Part shown: positions 7,062 to 17,131 of the stretch, piece after piece
Layout: every line of letters starts with the position of its first letter
How positions within the stretch are numbered: position 1 is the stretch's first letter
Assembly: GCA_039914625.1 (NCBI GenBank)
Contig: JBDSOU010000158.1
Coordinates: 1-50,626 of the forward strand
Direction: 5' to 3'
Source of the DNA: DATEMK01 sp039914625
GTDB taxonomy: Bacteria > Bacteroidota > Bacteroidia > AKYH767-A > OLB10
DNA length: 50,626 nt
Position numbers and translations under genes: made by a program
The notes under the pieces: generated by a model
Seen by the model: only the letters and a program-made list of their open reading frames with translations
Databases searched by the model: none
Told to the model about the DNA's origin: nothing

Positions 7062-8915
7062 TTATTTACAATACTGATTATATAGCTGTATGGCCTCTTC
7101 GTTACGCAAATTTGCCCCGTTCAAAAAATCACTGCATGCATCAGCTTTCCGGTTCAGTTGCAAATACAATAAGCCCCTGTTTTTAAATGCAATTGAAAAA
7201 TCAGGTTTATGTTTAAGTGCAAGTGTTAGATGTTGTTCACAGCTTATATAATCTTTTTTGCTGAAATCAACATTGGCAAGTGTATTATAGCAATCAATAT
7301 TTTCCGAATCCAGCTCGAGGCATTTTTTGCAATCTGCTATTGTTCCTTCCATATCATTCAACATAAATTTGATCTGTGAACGGCTGGAATAAATTAAACT
7401 TTGACCGGAATCTATTTTTGCAGCCATGTTAAAATCAGCAAGTGCCGATATGTTGTCTTTAATTCTTAAATAAGCCAAGCCGCGGTTGTAATAGGTGCGC
7501 CCTTCATCCGGTTTCAGTTTAACGGCTTCAGTGTAATCACTGATGGCTTCATTATGCATGTTTAATTTTTCATAAGCAAGCCCTCTGTTTCCATATGCCC
7601 TGGCAATGTAATCAACGGCAGGGTTTTTAGCAATAATGTCGCTCAAAAGAGAAATATCGTTTTGCCAGGCAAGATTTCTTTTGACAACAGAAAAAGTAAA
7701 AAATGCAATATAAAAGATAAACAATGAAATTAAATACGGATAATATTTATTGAAAAAATATTTTTTTTTCTCTTTCACGTCAATGATAAAAAACAAAGGC
7801 AGCAAATACAAACCTATGTAGGGAAAATATGCATAACGGTCTGCAACAATAAACAACCTCGAAGGAATAAGTTGAATGTTGATGGCAATAGTTATTAAGA
7901 ACAAGCCGGCACAAAGGATGACCTGCTTATTCCTTCGCGCTTTGTAAACAAGAAACAATAGCAAAAGAAATAATATAGCTGCAGCATAATATTCCCACGG
8001 AAGCAATGAGCCATTTTTAGGCGGGTAAACATAAATGGAACAAAGATTAACTGGTAAAATAAATTTGAATAGATAAAAAACAAAAGAATAACAGGCAATA
8101 AAAAAAATATCCACCGCAGAGTATGAAATCAACATACCTTCAGCAATATTTTTCATGGTTGAGGAATTCATCAACGTAATTATTCCGAACAAAATACTTA
8201 AGAGAAAAAAAGGAATTTTTTCCAGGATTACTTTTTTTGACAACAATTTCCTGCCAAGATAAAAGTCAAGTAAAAGCAGTAGTACGGGAAGTGTTACCGC
8301 CTGTGCTTTTGAAAAAAGTGAAAGAATAAAAAACAGTCCGGTGAGGATAATATTTTTTAGTTGCTGTTCTTTCAAAAATTTCAAATAATAAATTAAGGCA
8401 AGCAAATAAAAAAAAGTGTACATGCTGCTGCTTCTTGCTGAAATCCATGAAACAGCTTCCACATTCATCGGGTGAATACCAAAAAGCAAAGCAACGATAA
8501 GCGCAATTGTAATGTTACCGGTAAGTAATTTTATAAATTTATAAATAAGAAAAATATTTGCGAGATGAAAAATCAAATTAACTAAGTGCAATGGGAATGT
8601 ATTTAATTCCGAAAAATGGTAATTGATCGCAAAAGACATCACCGGCAACGGCTGATACATTATGACATAATAATTGGTAAAAAATCCTTTAATGCTTTTC
8701 CAGGCAAGATGGGTTACTTCGGGATAATTTGAAAAATATTCATTGTCATCAAATGTGAGAATATTTCCATGGAGTGCATTTGAATAAATAAATGCAACTA
8801 AAATAATAATTCCCGCAAGAAAGTAGTTGGGATGTAAAATTGCTTTTTGTTTAGCAGCAGCTTCTGCTTTTGCAGTTGTTTGCTTTGGTAAGGAAGGTGG
8901 AGCTTTTTTTCTCAT
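7062..8915 (-). CDS. Multi-pass membrane glycosyltransferase-like protein with TPRs
   Basis: 617 residues. A basic, Ala/Lys-rich N-terminus (1-28) is followed by about ten hydrophobic helices up to residue ~430. The first extracytoplasmic loop has 'LTFDDNEYF' (FDD at 55-57), which matches the acidic Asp-Asp of GT-C (PMT/TMTC-type) glycosyltransferases. 'YQPLPVMSFAINYHF' and 'HPMNVEAVSWISARSS' are also typical of this group. The C-terminal ~180 residues are five or so tetratricopeptide repeats with 'AIxxYTEAVKLKPDEGRTYYNRGLAY'-type spacing. By analogy it may use a lipid-linked sugar to glycosylate exported proteins; donor and target are unknown. It stands alone and is convergent with ribD. Confidence 0.8.
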   Translation of the reverse strand: MRKKAPPSLPKQTTAKAEAAAKQKAILHPNYFLAGIIILVAFIYSNALHGNILTFDDNEYFSNYPEVTHLAWKSIKGFFTNYYVIMYQPLPVMSFAINYHFSELNTFPLHLVNLIFHLANIFLIYKFIKLLTGNITIALIVALLFGIHPMNVEAVSWISARSSSMYTFFYLLALIYYLKFLKEQQLKNIILTGLFFILSLFSKAQAVTLPVLLLLLDFYLGRKLLSKKVILEKIPFFLLSILFGIITLMNSSTMKNIAEGMLISYSAVDIFFIACYSFVFYLFKFILPVNLCSIYVYPPKNGSLLPWEYYAAAILFLLLLFLVYKARRNKQVILCAGLFLITIAINIQLIPSRLFIVADRYAYFPYIGLYLLPLFFIIDVKEKKKYFFNKYYPYLISLFIFYIAFFTFSVVKRNLAWQNDISLLSDIIAKNPAVDYIARAYGNRGLAYEKLNMHNEAISDYTEAVKLKPDEGRTYYNRGLAYLRIKDNISALADFNMAAKIDSGQSLIYSSRSQIKFMLNDMEGTIADCKKCLELDSENIDCYNTLANVDFSKKDYISCEQHLTLALKHKPDFSIAFKNRGLLYLQLNRKADACSDFLNGANLRNEEAIQLYNQYCK

Positions 8916-8992
8916 TTAATAAGAATCACCAGAAAAATTTAAATGTCGAAATGTTTTACAATACCCATTATACCATCATTCCATCATTCTTT

Positions 8993-10105
8993 TCAATTTG
9001 CTATTGTCAGTTTTTGCAAAAAATCTTTTCCGTTAATCGCAGCATGGATCATATAAATTCCATTTGTTAATCCTAATGAATGACTGTTGAAAATTTTAAA
9101 AATTTTTCCACTGTTCATTGTATCGTCCATTAATTCTTTCACCAGCTCACTTGCACTATTATAAATTTCCACCTGAACAGTTGATTTGTTTTTCAATGTC
9201 ATATTTAAAACAAAATTTTCTTTTGCAGGATTTGGATAAACACTGAATGACTCTGATTGCAAAACATTTTCAGTAACACTGACAGGCAACGATCTGATAC
9301 TATCCGGGTAAACGATACTCGTAACGGTTTCTGTTCCGAATAGAGTAGTGGTATTGATTTGTAAAAGCGGAATACTTTTATTTTTTCCAATCCATTTATA
9401 TTCTGTTGTAAGCGGGCGGTCAATTCCGAAACCAATTCCTGTTACCAGGTAATTTATTGAATCATGAGCTGCAATTGTGGATGTGACTCGCAAAGCATCA
9501 AACGTACCGTAAGGAGTAATGAGGGTTCCCCATCCGTCAGCAAGATTTACGCGATGAAGACTGTAACCATAATAAAGAGTACTTGGAATAGTTAACGAAA
9601 AATCAGCGTTGCACGAATCATTGTCATTATAATTAAGAGGTAAATTATAAATAATGTCCATGCTGTTCATGGTGAGTGGTGTATCAAATCCGTTGATATT
9701 CGCACCGTATCCGACCATCCTGAACTGTGCAGAACTCCTGTAATAAAAGTTAAACACATCTCCAACCTGGATTCCTGCAACAGGCGGGAATGCAAATTGT
9801 CCGCGTGTGGCAACATTTGCCCTATTGGGGTTAAATGATACATCTGCAAAAGCAAGCTGATAGGTCGTTGCTGTTTGAGCAACACTTAAAAAAGTATCAA
9901 TGTTCTGTGCAATCCATTGCAACTGCGAAAAATCCCAGGTAAAATTTGCTCCTGTCGGAAGCGGATCAATTGCCGCAGTCACTAATCCATAACTTACACG
10001 GATAGTATCACCGGCTGCAGGCATATCGTTCTGATCAATTATAATTTGGGCGCTTGATGCACATGAAAAAGTAATTGCAATGATAAAGAAGTAAAGTTTT
10101 TTCAT
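8993..10105 (-). CDS. Secreted protein with T9SS sorting domain, 370 aa
   Basis: Signal peptide: MKKLYFFIIAITFSC followed by ASSAQ. The middle (about 22-280) is beta-rich with no family I recognise. It contains 'AGDTIRVSYGLVTAAIDPLPTGANFTWDFSQLQ', which resembles the opening of many Bacteroidota T9SS cargo proteins in which a 'plus/minus' binding result is checked. The last ~80 residues are a T9SS type A sorting domain: 'FSVYPNPAKENFVLN' (290-304), 'VQVEIYNSASELVKEL', then 'LTNGIYMIHAAINGKDFLQKLTIAN'. It is therefore exported and either surface-attached or released. Divergent from the cyclase fusion, with 210 bp between. Confidence 0.85.
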   Translation of the reverse strand: MKKLYFFIIAITFSCASSAQIIIDQNDMPAAGDTIRVSYGLVTAAIDPLPTGANFTWDFSQLQWIAQNIDTFLSVAQTATTYQLAFADVSFNPNRANVATRGQFAFPPVAGIQVGDVFNFYYRSSAQFRMVGYGANINGFDTPLTMNSMDIIYNLPLNYNDNDSCNADFSLTIPSTLYYGYSLHRVNLADGWGTLITPYGTFDALRVTSTIAAHDSINYLVTGIGFGIDRPLTTEYKWIGKNKSIPLLQINTTTLFGTETVTSIVYPDSIRSLPVSVTENVLQSESFSVYPNPAKENFVLNMTLKNKSTVQVEIYNSASELVKELMDDTMNSGKIFKIFNSHSLGLTNGIYMIHAAINGKDFLQKLTIAN

Positions 10106-10315
10106 CTGTTTTTCTATTTATTACAAACTTACGGAAGAATTTCCATTCGTAAAAATTGTTCATTTGTTAAGCTTATAATCAGGCAAAAAATATTTATTCG
10201 ATTCCTGACGCGCTTTTTAAAAAAAATCATGTAGGTTTGGTTTTTTTAAATTCCATTCAAATAACAACGTAACAAACTTACTATTCCGATTTATTCAAAT
10301 GTTCCGAATAACAAT

Positions 10316-12928
10316 ATGAGCACATCCCGCCAACTTGCCGCTATACTGTTTGCCGATATACAGGGCTATACTGCACTGATGCAGGATGATGAAGCCAAAG
10401 CAAACTCTTTTCGGGAAAAACTTAAAAGGAATTTAGACGAGGAGACTCTTCTTCATAACGGACGCATTCTAAAGTTAAGCGGAGATGGGGCGTTATGTAG
10501 TTTCAATAGTGCTATTGAAGCTGTGCGTGCCGCTATTGGAATTCAGGAGGCAATGTTCATGGAGCCAAAGGTCCCGTTGCGTATTGGCATACACTTGGGT
10601 GACGTGATGTTTGAAGATGGAGATGTTTATGGTGACGGTGTGAATGTCGCTTCAAGAATTGAATCATTTGCCGTGCCCGAAGCAGTTTTTATTTCAGGAA
10701 AAGTGTTTGATGAAATAAAAAATCAGAAGGACATTGAAGCAGTTTCGCTCGGAAGATATTTACTCAAAAATGTAAAAGAGCCGGTGGAAATATATGCCAT
10801 CAGTAACTCCGGTTTACAGGTTCCGGATAAAATTAAACTCGCAGGGAAGGGTGTAAAATATTCAGAGCACAGATCAGTAAAAAATTTAAAATCAACAATC
10901 CTAAAAATCGGGATACCCATCATAGCGGCCTGCATTCTTGGATTTTTATTTATTCCTTCATGGTTTAAAAAACAAAACGCACGAAATGTTTTATTGCCTG
11001 CCATTCAAAGATTAGTGGATGAAAATTTTCGTCCGCCAACTGAAGCATTGGATATGGCAGTGGAAGCGGAAAAATATATTCCTGCTGATTCTGCATTAAT
11101 CAAATTGTGGCCATTAATTTCTACTGATGTTTCCTTTGAAACAAACCCGGCAGCAGCTGAAGTGTTTTGGAAAGATTATGACAAACCGGAAGCTGCATGG
11201 CGTACTGCTGGTACCACACCATTAAAGGGCTGGCGCTTTCCACGCGGCTATGTTCGAATGGAAATAAGAAAGAACGGTTTCCAAACCATTGAATATGCCG
11301 GACCGTGGGCTTACGGAAAATTGGGAAATGAATTATCACAACTGAAATTAGATTCTGCAGGAAGCCTTCCGGAAAACATGGTGCGTATTCCAATGAGTAA
11401 GCCCGACATGTATATAGTCGGACTGGAACAGTATGGCGGAAAAAATGTAGGCGAATTTTTAATTGATAAGTATGAGGTTACCAATAAAGATTTCAAAATA
11501 TTTATGGATGCTGGAGGATATACTCATAAATTATATTGGAACCATCCTGTTAGTGCCAATGGAAAAGAAATTCCTCTTGATTCAGCTTTGGTATTATTTA
11601 CTGACAAAACAGGAAGACAGGGACCAGCCAATTGGGAAGCCGGCACTTATCCGGATGGACAGGAAAATTTTCCGGTAACAGGAGTTTCATGGTACGAAGC
11701 TTCGGCTTATGGAGCTTACGTCAAAAAACAACTTCCCACCGTTTTTCACTGGGGCGCTGTAGCTGCCACTTCGCGTACACAGTTCATTGTTCCGTTAAGT
11801 AATTTTAATGGTAAATCTGCTGTTGATGTTGGAAGCAATCCCGGCTATTGTTCATTTGGTGTTTATGACCTGGCGGGCAATGCACGTGAATGGTGCTTCA
11901 ATGAAAGTACGAATCGGGGTCAACATTTTATATTAGGTGGGGGATGGAATGATCCGAAGTATGCGTTTAATGACAGCTATACACAATCGGCATCAGACAG
12001 AAGCATAACAAACGGTTTCCGTTGCATCAAAGAGCTTCCCGGAGATACCACTTTGGCTGGTCTGACTGGAGAAGTATCACTTGCTTTCCGTGACTACCGG
12101 AAAGAGAAACCCGTGGACGATAAGACTTTTGCTTTTATACTTAACCAGTATGCTTACGACAAAAAACCTTTGGATGCCAAAACAGAAAAAACTATTGAGG
12201 GCGAAAGCTGGATAGCAGAAAAAATTTCATTTGATGCAGGTTACAATAATGAACGATTGGATATATACCTGTATTTGCCAAAAAAATTTAAGGCACCTTT
12301 TCAACCGGTTTTGTTTTTTCCCGGCTCAGGCGATATTTTTTCAAAACAATACGATCCGCAATCCATCAATGGACGAATTGATTTCATATTAAAAAGCGGA
12401 AGGGCTATAATACGTCCTATATATAAAGGAACTCATGAAAGGCATGATGATTTGAAATCAGATTTACAGGACACAACAGTTTTTTATAAAGATCATATTA
12501 TTATGTGGCGCAAAGAAATCGGCAGAACAATAGATTTCCTTGAAACACGAGCCGATATGCAGGCGGATAAAGTTGGATTTCTTGGTTGGAGCTGGGGAGG
12601 GTTTCTTGGAGGTATTATTCCTGCTATTGAGAAAAGAATTAAAGTTGTTGTTCTCAATGTTGGTGGGATGGAAATGCACAAGGCTTTGCCCGAAGCGGAT
12701 CAAATAAATTTTCTGCCACGTGTTACACAACCGGTATTAATGCTGAATGGAAAGCATGATATGTATTTTCCTGTTGAAACCTCGCAAAAACCCATGTACG
12801 ATCTGTTAGGGTCACCAAAAGAAGATAAGAAAATTATCATTTACGAATCAGGACATTTGGTACCGCGAACTGATTTTGTAAAAGAAACACTGCTATGGTA
12901 CGATAAATATCTCGGGAGGGTGAAATAA
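10316..12928 (+). CDS. Class III cyclase - FGE-sulfatase - alpha/beta hydrolase fusion
   Basis: 870 residues in three parts. (1) Class III nucleotide cyclase, 1-165: metal-binding Asp in LFADIQGYT (D14) and in LSGDGALCSF (D58), and 'DVYGDGVNVASRIE' with the transition-state Asn110 and Arg114. (2) A transmembrane helix at about 195-213 ('ILKIGIPIIAACILGFLFI'), then a linker and a formylglycine-generating-enzyme-like (FGE/SUMF1) domain at about 368-575 with 'IDKYEVTNKDF' and the signature 'GVYDLAGNAREWC'. (3) An alpha/beta hydrolase at about 630-870 with nucleophile elbow GWSWGG (S759), Asp815 in NGKHDMYFP and His847 in YESGHLVP. All catalytic residues appear present. The cyclase is cytoplasmic and the rest probably periplasmic. 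FGE-hydrolase fusions to Ser/Thr kinases are known; a cyclase in that place is unusual. Confidence 0.88.
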   Translation: MSTSRQLAAILFADIQGYTALMQDDEAKANSFREKLKRNLDEETLLHNGRILKLSGDGALCSFNSAIEAVRAAIGIQEAMFMEPKVPLRIGIHLGDVMFEDGDVYGDGVNVASRIESFAVPEAVFISGKVFDEIKNQKDIEAVSLGRYLLKNVKEPVEIYAISNSGLQVPDKIKLAGKGVKYSEHRSVKNLKSTILKIGIPIIAACILGFLFIPSWFKKQNARNVLLPAIQRLVDENFRPPTEALDMAVEAEKYIPADSALIKLWPLISTDVSFETNPAAAEVFWKDYDKPEAAWRTAGTTPLKGWRFPRGYVRMEIRKNGFQTIEYAGPWAYGKLGNELSQLKLDSAGSLPENMVRIPMSKPDMYIVGLEQYGGKNVGEFLIDKYEVTNKDFKIFMDAGGYTHKLYWNHPVSANGKEIPLDSALVLFTDKTGRQGPANWEAGTYPDGQENFPVTGVSWYEASAYGAYVKKQLPTVFHWGAVAATSRTQFIVPLSNFNGKSAVDVGSNPGYCSFGVYDLAGNAREWCFNESTNRGQHFILGGGWNDPKYAFNDSYTQSASDRSITNGFRCIKELPGDTTLAGLTGEVSLAFRDYRKEKPVDDKTFAFILNQYAYDKKPLDAKTEKTIEGESWIAEKISFDAGYNNERLDIYLYLPKKFKAPFQPVLFFPGSGDIFSKQYDPQSINGRIDFILKSGRAIIRPIYKGTHERHDDLKSDLQDTTVFYKDHIIMWRKEIGRTIDFLETRADMQADKVGFLGWSWGGFLGGIIPAIEKRIKVVVLNVGGMEMHKALPEADQINFLPRVTQPVLMLNGKHDMYFPVETSQKPMYDLLGSPKEDKKIIIYESGHLVPRTDFVKETLLWYDKYLGRVK

Positions 12929-12951
12929 TTTCCGGGATGCTGACACATATT

Positions 12952-14085
12952 TTATTCCTTCACAAATTTTTTCACCACCTTGTCTTTTCCATCATTTACC
13001 GTTACAAAATAAATTCCTTTTGAAAATAATTTTACATCTATATCTTTTTTAGAATTAAAATCCGGGTTGCGGATTTGTTCACTATATAATAATTTTCCAA
13101 CAGCATCGTGTATAGTAATCCCCGCGGTTAAATTTTTTCCTGTTGTGACAAAACAGCTTATATGATCTGTAACTATAGTTGGCTGAATGGTAAACCACAG
13201 GGAGTTTCCCGGAGGAGACAGGGGAGCATCAATAGACAATGGTGTTCCCGCATTGCAACTTGCCAGATCTAATGAGCCGTTGGTAAAGCTTATAGGTGTA
13301 CCGGCTATTGCTGAATTACCCACAAACGATATAGGCAGCATCGTGTTTGGGGTATTAGGATTACCACCGCCTAACCCAACATACAAAATTCCGTTAAGTA
13401 AAAAACATCCGTAGCCGTTAAGGGTATTCATGCTGAAAGGATATTGTTTGATCACCTGTCCTGTTGGGGAAATTACCATTATTGAGTCGGTATTGGGTGT
13501 TGCCAAACCCATCAGGCACCAGGCATTTCCGGCATCGTCAACTGCTAAGTCTGCAATGGTAAATTTAAGCTGAGGTGCTGAATATACCTGTGTAAAAGAA
13601 GTGCCGTCATACTTGTCAAGGCAGGAGGCGCCATAAGAATTATAGTAAAGGTAATTACCGGCTCCTGCTGAATTAGACAATGAACAGTTAGACGTGGCAG
13701 GATCTGCGAGCCATGCGGCACCATCATAGTAAGCCGCACTGGAAGCTGAATGTGAATAAAAGGTCGGACTAAATGCGCCACCACTGAGATTATTGCAAAA
13801 ACTAAGTGAGTTGCCGGGAGATGTTGCGCTTACTATAATGCCGTTGTTAGTGATAACACCTCCGTTAATTGCATATTCTGATACCTGCGATCCGCTGATA
13901 CCCCAAAAAGTATTTGGGGTACATGTAATTCCGATCAGAGATTCATTTTTAAAAACAGGAGCACCGGGTTCATTTAGAGGAGGAACTGGGGGCAGATCAT
14001 TTTCACTCAAACCGGCATCGCGGTTCACTTGTGCTTTTAACGTTAGGCTGAAACAGATTAAAATAAGAGTGTAAATATTTTTCAT
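12952..14085 (-). CDS. Secreted protein with T9SS sorting domain, 377 aa
   Basis: Signal peptide ending LTLKAQ (residue 19). The body (about 25-290) contains 'WGISGSQVSEYAING', 'NAWCLMGLATPNTDSIMVI' and 'GCFLLNGILYVGLGGG', which suggests a beta-propeller reading out events or values, as in NHL-like proteins. The end is a T9SS sorting domain with 'ITIHDAVGKLLYSEQI', 'FSKGIYFVTVNDGKDK' and the tail VVKKFVKE. It is nearly the same tail as in the next gene on this strand, 14164-16593, 78 bp away. The two may form one transcription unit with 14164-16593 first. The exact ligand or function cannot be told. Confidence 0.83.
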   Translation of the reverse strand: MKNIYTLILICFSLTLKAQVNRDAGLSENDLPPVPPLNEPGAPVFKNESLIGITCTPNTFWGISGSQVSEYAINGGVITNNGIIVSATSPGNSLSFCNNLSGGAFSPTFYSHSASSAAYYDGAAWLADPATSNCSLSNSAGAGNYLYYNSYGASCLDKYDGTSFTQVYSAPQLKFTIADLAVDDAGNAWCLMGLATPNTDSIMVISPTGQVIKQYPFSMNTLNGYGCFLLNGILYVGLGGGNPNTPNTMLPISFVGNSAIAGTPISFTNGSLDLASCNAGTPLSIDAPLSPPGNSLWFTIQPTIVTDHISCFVTTGKNLTAGITIHDAVGKLLYSEQIRNPDFNSKKDIDVKLFSKGIYFVTVNDGKDKVVKKFVKE

Positions 14086-14163
14086 AGTTTTTATATTTTT
14101 ACCAAATGTAGTACTTTATTTTTTCAAACTTCTTTACAGCTTTTTTGTAATTAGCCTGTGAGT

Positions 14164-16593
14164 TTACTCTTTCACAAACTTCTTCAGCACTTTTTCTTTT
14201 CCATTATCAATACTTACGAAATAAATTCCTTTTGAAAAATTGCTGATGTCTATTGTCAATTGTCTGCCTGCCCCGTATTTATCAGGGTTGTCAGTTGCCT
14301 GTTGTGAGAAAAGTTCTATACCGAGAACAGTATAAATTTTTATTGGTGCAGCAGCTTCAGCAGGAAGATTAAAAATGGTAATTTCATCTGTAGCAGGGTT
14401 GGGTACTATAATAATTTCAATACCGGAACCGGATGTTATCCGCTGCGGATCGCCAATAGGAGGAGGGCACACAATAATAACTGCATAAGAAGCAGAGAAA
14501 TCGGTGCACAAATTACTATCGGTTAGTTCAACTTTATAAAACCCGTTTGCTGTTGCATTGTAAAAAGAATTTGTGGCCCCGGCAATGGGAGCAGCATAGT
14601 GATACCATTGGTACGTATATCCGGTGGCGGTATTCACCATGAAGTGAACAGTATCACCAGCGCAAATGGCGCTGCTGGCTGGAGGTGTTATTATAGCAAC
14701 AGGATTGGGAACCGAAGTTACGGTTACGCTGACACTGTTGGTGCAGCCAAAAGCATTAGTAACATAAACGGTATAAATGCCAGCCGTATCAGCAACAACA
14801 CCCTGAGAACTTGCAACTATGCCACCGGGTAATGACCACAGATAGTTGGTAAAGCCCCATCCGGCATCCAGGAACGTGCTTCCACCGGGACAAATAACAA
14901 GAGAGCCGGTAATAAATGGAACAGGAAGAGGATTTACAGTAACAGTTATATTTCCACTTGCGGTGCAGCCGCTGGCATTGCAAACAGTAACCGTATAAAT
15001 GCTGGTAACGGCAGAAGATACATTAATTGTTTGTGTGGTGGCGCCTGTTGCCCATAAGTAACATGAATATCCAGAGCCGGCATTCAGTGTGGTGGAACCA
15101 CCCTGGCAAATTGAAGTAATTCCGGTAATGGTTGGCGGAGGTAGGGGGAGGTTTACATTAATAGTCACAGAAGCACATGCAGTAACTCCGCAGGTATCTT
15201 CGGCACGGACATAGTAAGTGGTGGTATCTGTAGGAGAAAAAGTCGGACTGTAGCCATTGGCGATTATTGTACCTCCACAGGAATCAGCATACCAACGAAA
15301 TAACCCAGTTGTACTTAAAACTCCGCCAATTTGTGTGAGAGTTACTGATTGATTTGAGCAAATGGTGTTGTTGGTTGCGTTGGGGTTAATGCTTGTGGGA
15401 GCAGAGGAACAAATAGGAGAGGGGCAATTAAAATTAAAACCCAAAGTCAGATATGCCCCATAAAGGTGATTTGTTTTAAACATAATTAAATATGTAGTAC
15501 CTGATGTTAACGGACCAAAACTTGCATCCCAAATTGCTGTATTAGTGCCATGTCCTGCACATATCCAGTTATGTTCATTAAAGCCAAGTAAACTATCTTT
15601 ATAATAAATGCCTATCTCAAGCTGTGACAATGAGCCTGGACCATGATGTAAAGAATAAATTCCTGTTGTATCAGGAGTGAATGTATATAATTTTTCAATA
15701 GCTTCATGAACTAAAGTTCCACAACTGTTCATGCTCCATGCTCCTTCAATAATCGGGTTAGCATTGTATAGAAATCCAAAAAATGTGTTACAATTTAAGG
15801 AAGATATATTGGCGGGATTGGGAATTCTTTTTCTGTTTACTGTTGAATTTGCGCTATAGGTTCCGCACTTATCTCTGAAATAAAAATCATAAACAGAATC
15901 TGGCGTAAGACCATAAAAAGTATAAGGTGAAACGGGATTATGAATAATGGTTCCGTTGATTCCCGACAAGGTATCATTTCCCGGAATAAAACCTTTCAGT
16001 CCGTGTTCAATTACCATATCATCAAAAGTTCCGTCCCACGAAACTGAAATAGAATCAGGAGTAATATCATAAAACTGTACATTAGAAACATGGGGTTTTG
16101 ACAACAAAAAGGTTAACGTCTGAGGTGGATCAGAAGTCGGATTTGCGCAGGCATAATCAATTAAAATATCATAAGTGAAACCGTTAGTAGCGGAAATATA
16201 AAATTTGTCATAATACAGTTGCTGCTGATTATTCCAAACCGAACTAAAAGGAATTAAACATGTATATCCTGTAGAATCACAATTAGTCAAAGTAGAAATT
16301 TTATATGAAACCGGAAACCAAACATTGCCCCAGGGAGAGATCATTTCTAAAATATAATTATTAGTACATTGTGCTGTGAACCTGATAATGTTTTCACCAC
16401 ACCAGGAAACATAACAACCGCCACTATGAAAATTGCTTATTGTGTCAAAATATAAATAAATAGTGGTGTCAGGATTTATAACATAAACAGAAGGGCAAGT
16501 AAAATTTACTGCTGTATTTTTTTCAACATTCTGCCCCTTCACATTTCCCCCAATCATCCCGCAAATCACAATCAACAAAATAATTTTTTTCAT
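14164..16593 (-). CDS. Large T9SS-exported adhesin-like protein, 809 aa
   Basis: Signal peptide ending GNVKGQ (about residue 21). A long N-terminal part (about 25-390) is beta-rich and includes a fibronectin-III-like segment ('SISVSWDGTFDDMVIEHG', 'YTFYGLTPDSVYDFYFRDKCGTY'). Residues about 400-700 are four or so Ig/PKD-like repeats with phrases such as 'ICQGGSTTLNAGSGYSCYLW', 'ICPGGSTFLDAGWGF' and 'AICAGDTVHFMVNTATG', each ending 'YTVTVCNASGC'-like. The last ~90 residues are a T9SS sorting domain ('IIIVPNPATDEITIFNLP' to 'KGIYFVSIDNGKEKVLKKFVKE'). Such proteins sit on the surface and may act in adhesion or gliding; the function is not shown. Confidence 0.87.
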   Translation of the reverse strand: MKKIILLIVICGMIGGNVKGQNVEKNTAVNFTCPSVYVINPDTTIYLYFDTISNFHSGGCYVSWCGENIIRFTAQCTNNYILEMISPWGNVWFPVSYKISTLTNCDSTGYTCLIPFSSVWNNQQQLYYDKFYISATNGFTYDILIDYACANPTSDPPQTLTFLLSKPHVSNVQFYDITPDSISVSWDGTFDDMVIEHGLKGFIPGNDTLSGINGTIIHNPVSPYTFYGLTPDSVYDFYFRDKCGTYSANSTVNRKRIPNPANISSLNCNTFFGFLYNANPIIEGAWSMNSCGTLVHEAIEKLYTFTPDTTGIYSLHHGPGSLSQLEIGIYYKDSLLGFNEHNWICAGHGTNTAIWDASFGPLTSGTTYLIMFKTNHLYGAYLTLGFNFNCPSPICSSAPTSINPNATNNTICSNQSVTLTQIGGVLSTTGLFRWYADSCGGTIIANGYSPTFSPTDTTTYYVRAEDTCGVTACASVTINVNLPLPPPTITGITSICQGGSTTLNAGSGYSCYLWATGATTQTINVSSAVTSIYTVTVCNASGCTASGNITVTVNPLPVPFITGSLVICPGGSTFLDAGWGFTNYLWSLPGGIVASSQGVVADTAGIYTVYVTNAFGCTNSVSVTVTSVPNPVAIITPPASSAICAGDTVHFMVNTATGYTYQWYHYAAPIAGATNSFYNATANGFYKVELTDSNLCTDFSASYAVIIVCPPPIGDPQRITSGSGIEIIIVPNPATDEITIFNLPAEAAAPIKIYTVLGIELFSQQATDNPDKYGAGRQLTIDISNFSKGIYFVSIDNGKEKVLKKFVKE

Positions 16594-16763
16594 CCCTTTA
16601 AATTTTCAAGTTAAGGTTTCATCCACCAAAGTTATTCTTTTCTGCATACCGTATTACGGCATTTTAAAGTAATTAAAAAAATCATACTTTCATCGTATTG
16701 CAGCATCCAGAAAATAGCAGGAAGTTTACGGCAATCTTTTTTTTTATCCTGGATATAATCCTT

Positions 16764-17030
16764 ATGCCCAGAACAAAAATCATTTCCGGTTTCAGCAAGC
16801 GCGAGATGCAGGTGCTGCTCTTATTAAGTTTTAATCTTACGAAAAAAGAAACAGCCAAATTATTATTTATCAGTTACCTCACGGTCAGAACCCATGTGAC
16901 CAATATGTATGCCCGGCATGAGGTGAGTTCAATTCAATCTTTGCTGATGATTGCTGTGCTGGGCAACCATATTAAAGGAATATTTTTTAACAACAATGGC
17001 GGGCTTACCTCTTCAATATGTCTCAACTGA
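16764..17030 (+). CDS. LuxR-type HTH protein
   Basis: 88 residues from the ATG at 16764 (the frame also extends to a TTG at 16698). The core is a LuxR/GerE helix-turn-helix: 'FSKREMQVLLLLSFNLTKKETAKLLFISYLTVRTHVTNMYARHE', with the usual 'LSxREKEVL ... EIAxxLxIsxxTVxxHxxNIxxKL' layout; it lacks the conserved 'A-K-L' ending in part. No receiver domain is fused, so it may be a stand-alone DNA-binding protein. It lies divergent from the large T9SS gene 14164-16593 and may regulate it, an inference from position only. The N-terminal extension of 22 residues in the longer version is hydrophobic and not typical. Confidence 0.7.
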   Translation: MPRTKIISGFSKREMQVLLLLSFNLTKKETAKLLFISYLTVRTHVTNMYARHEVSSIQSLLMIAVLGNHIKGIFFNNNGGLTSSICLN

Positions 17031-17131
17031 CTTATTAACCCGATAAAATACATCAATTGATGTATTGTAAGGTCAGTTAATGATGCTTTCCTTTGTGCGG
17101 GTTATCAGAACAGATACGATAACAGCGTTCT

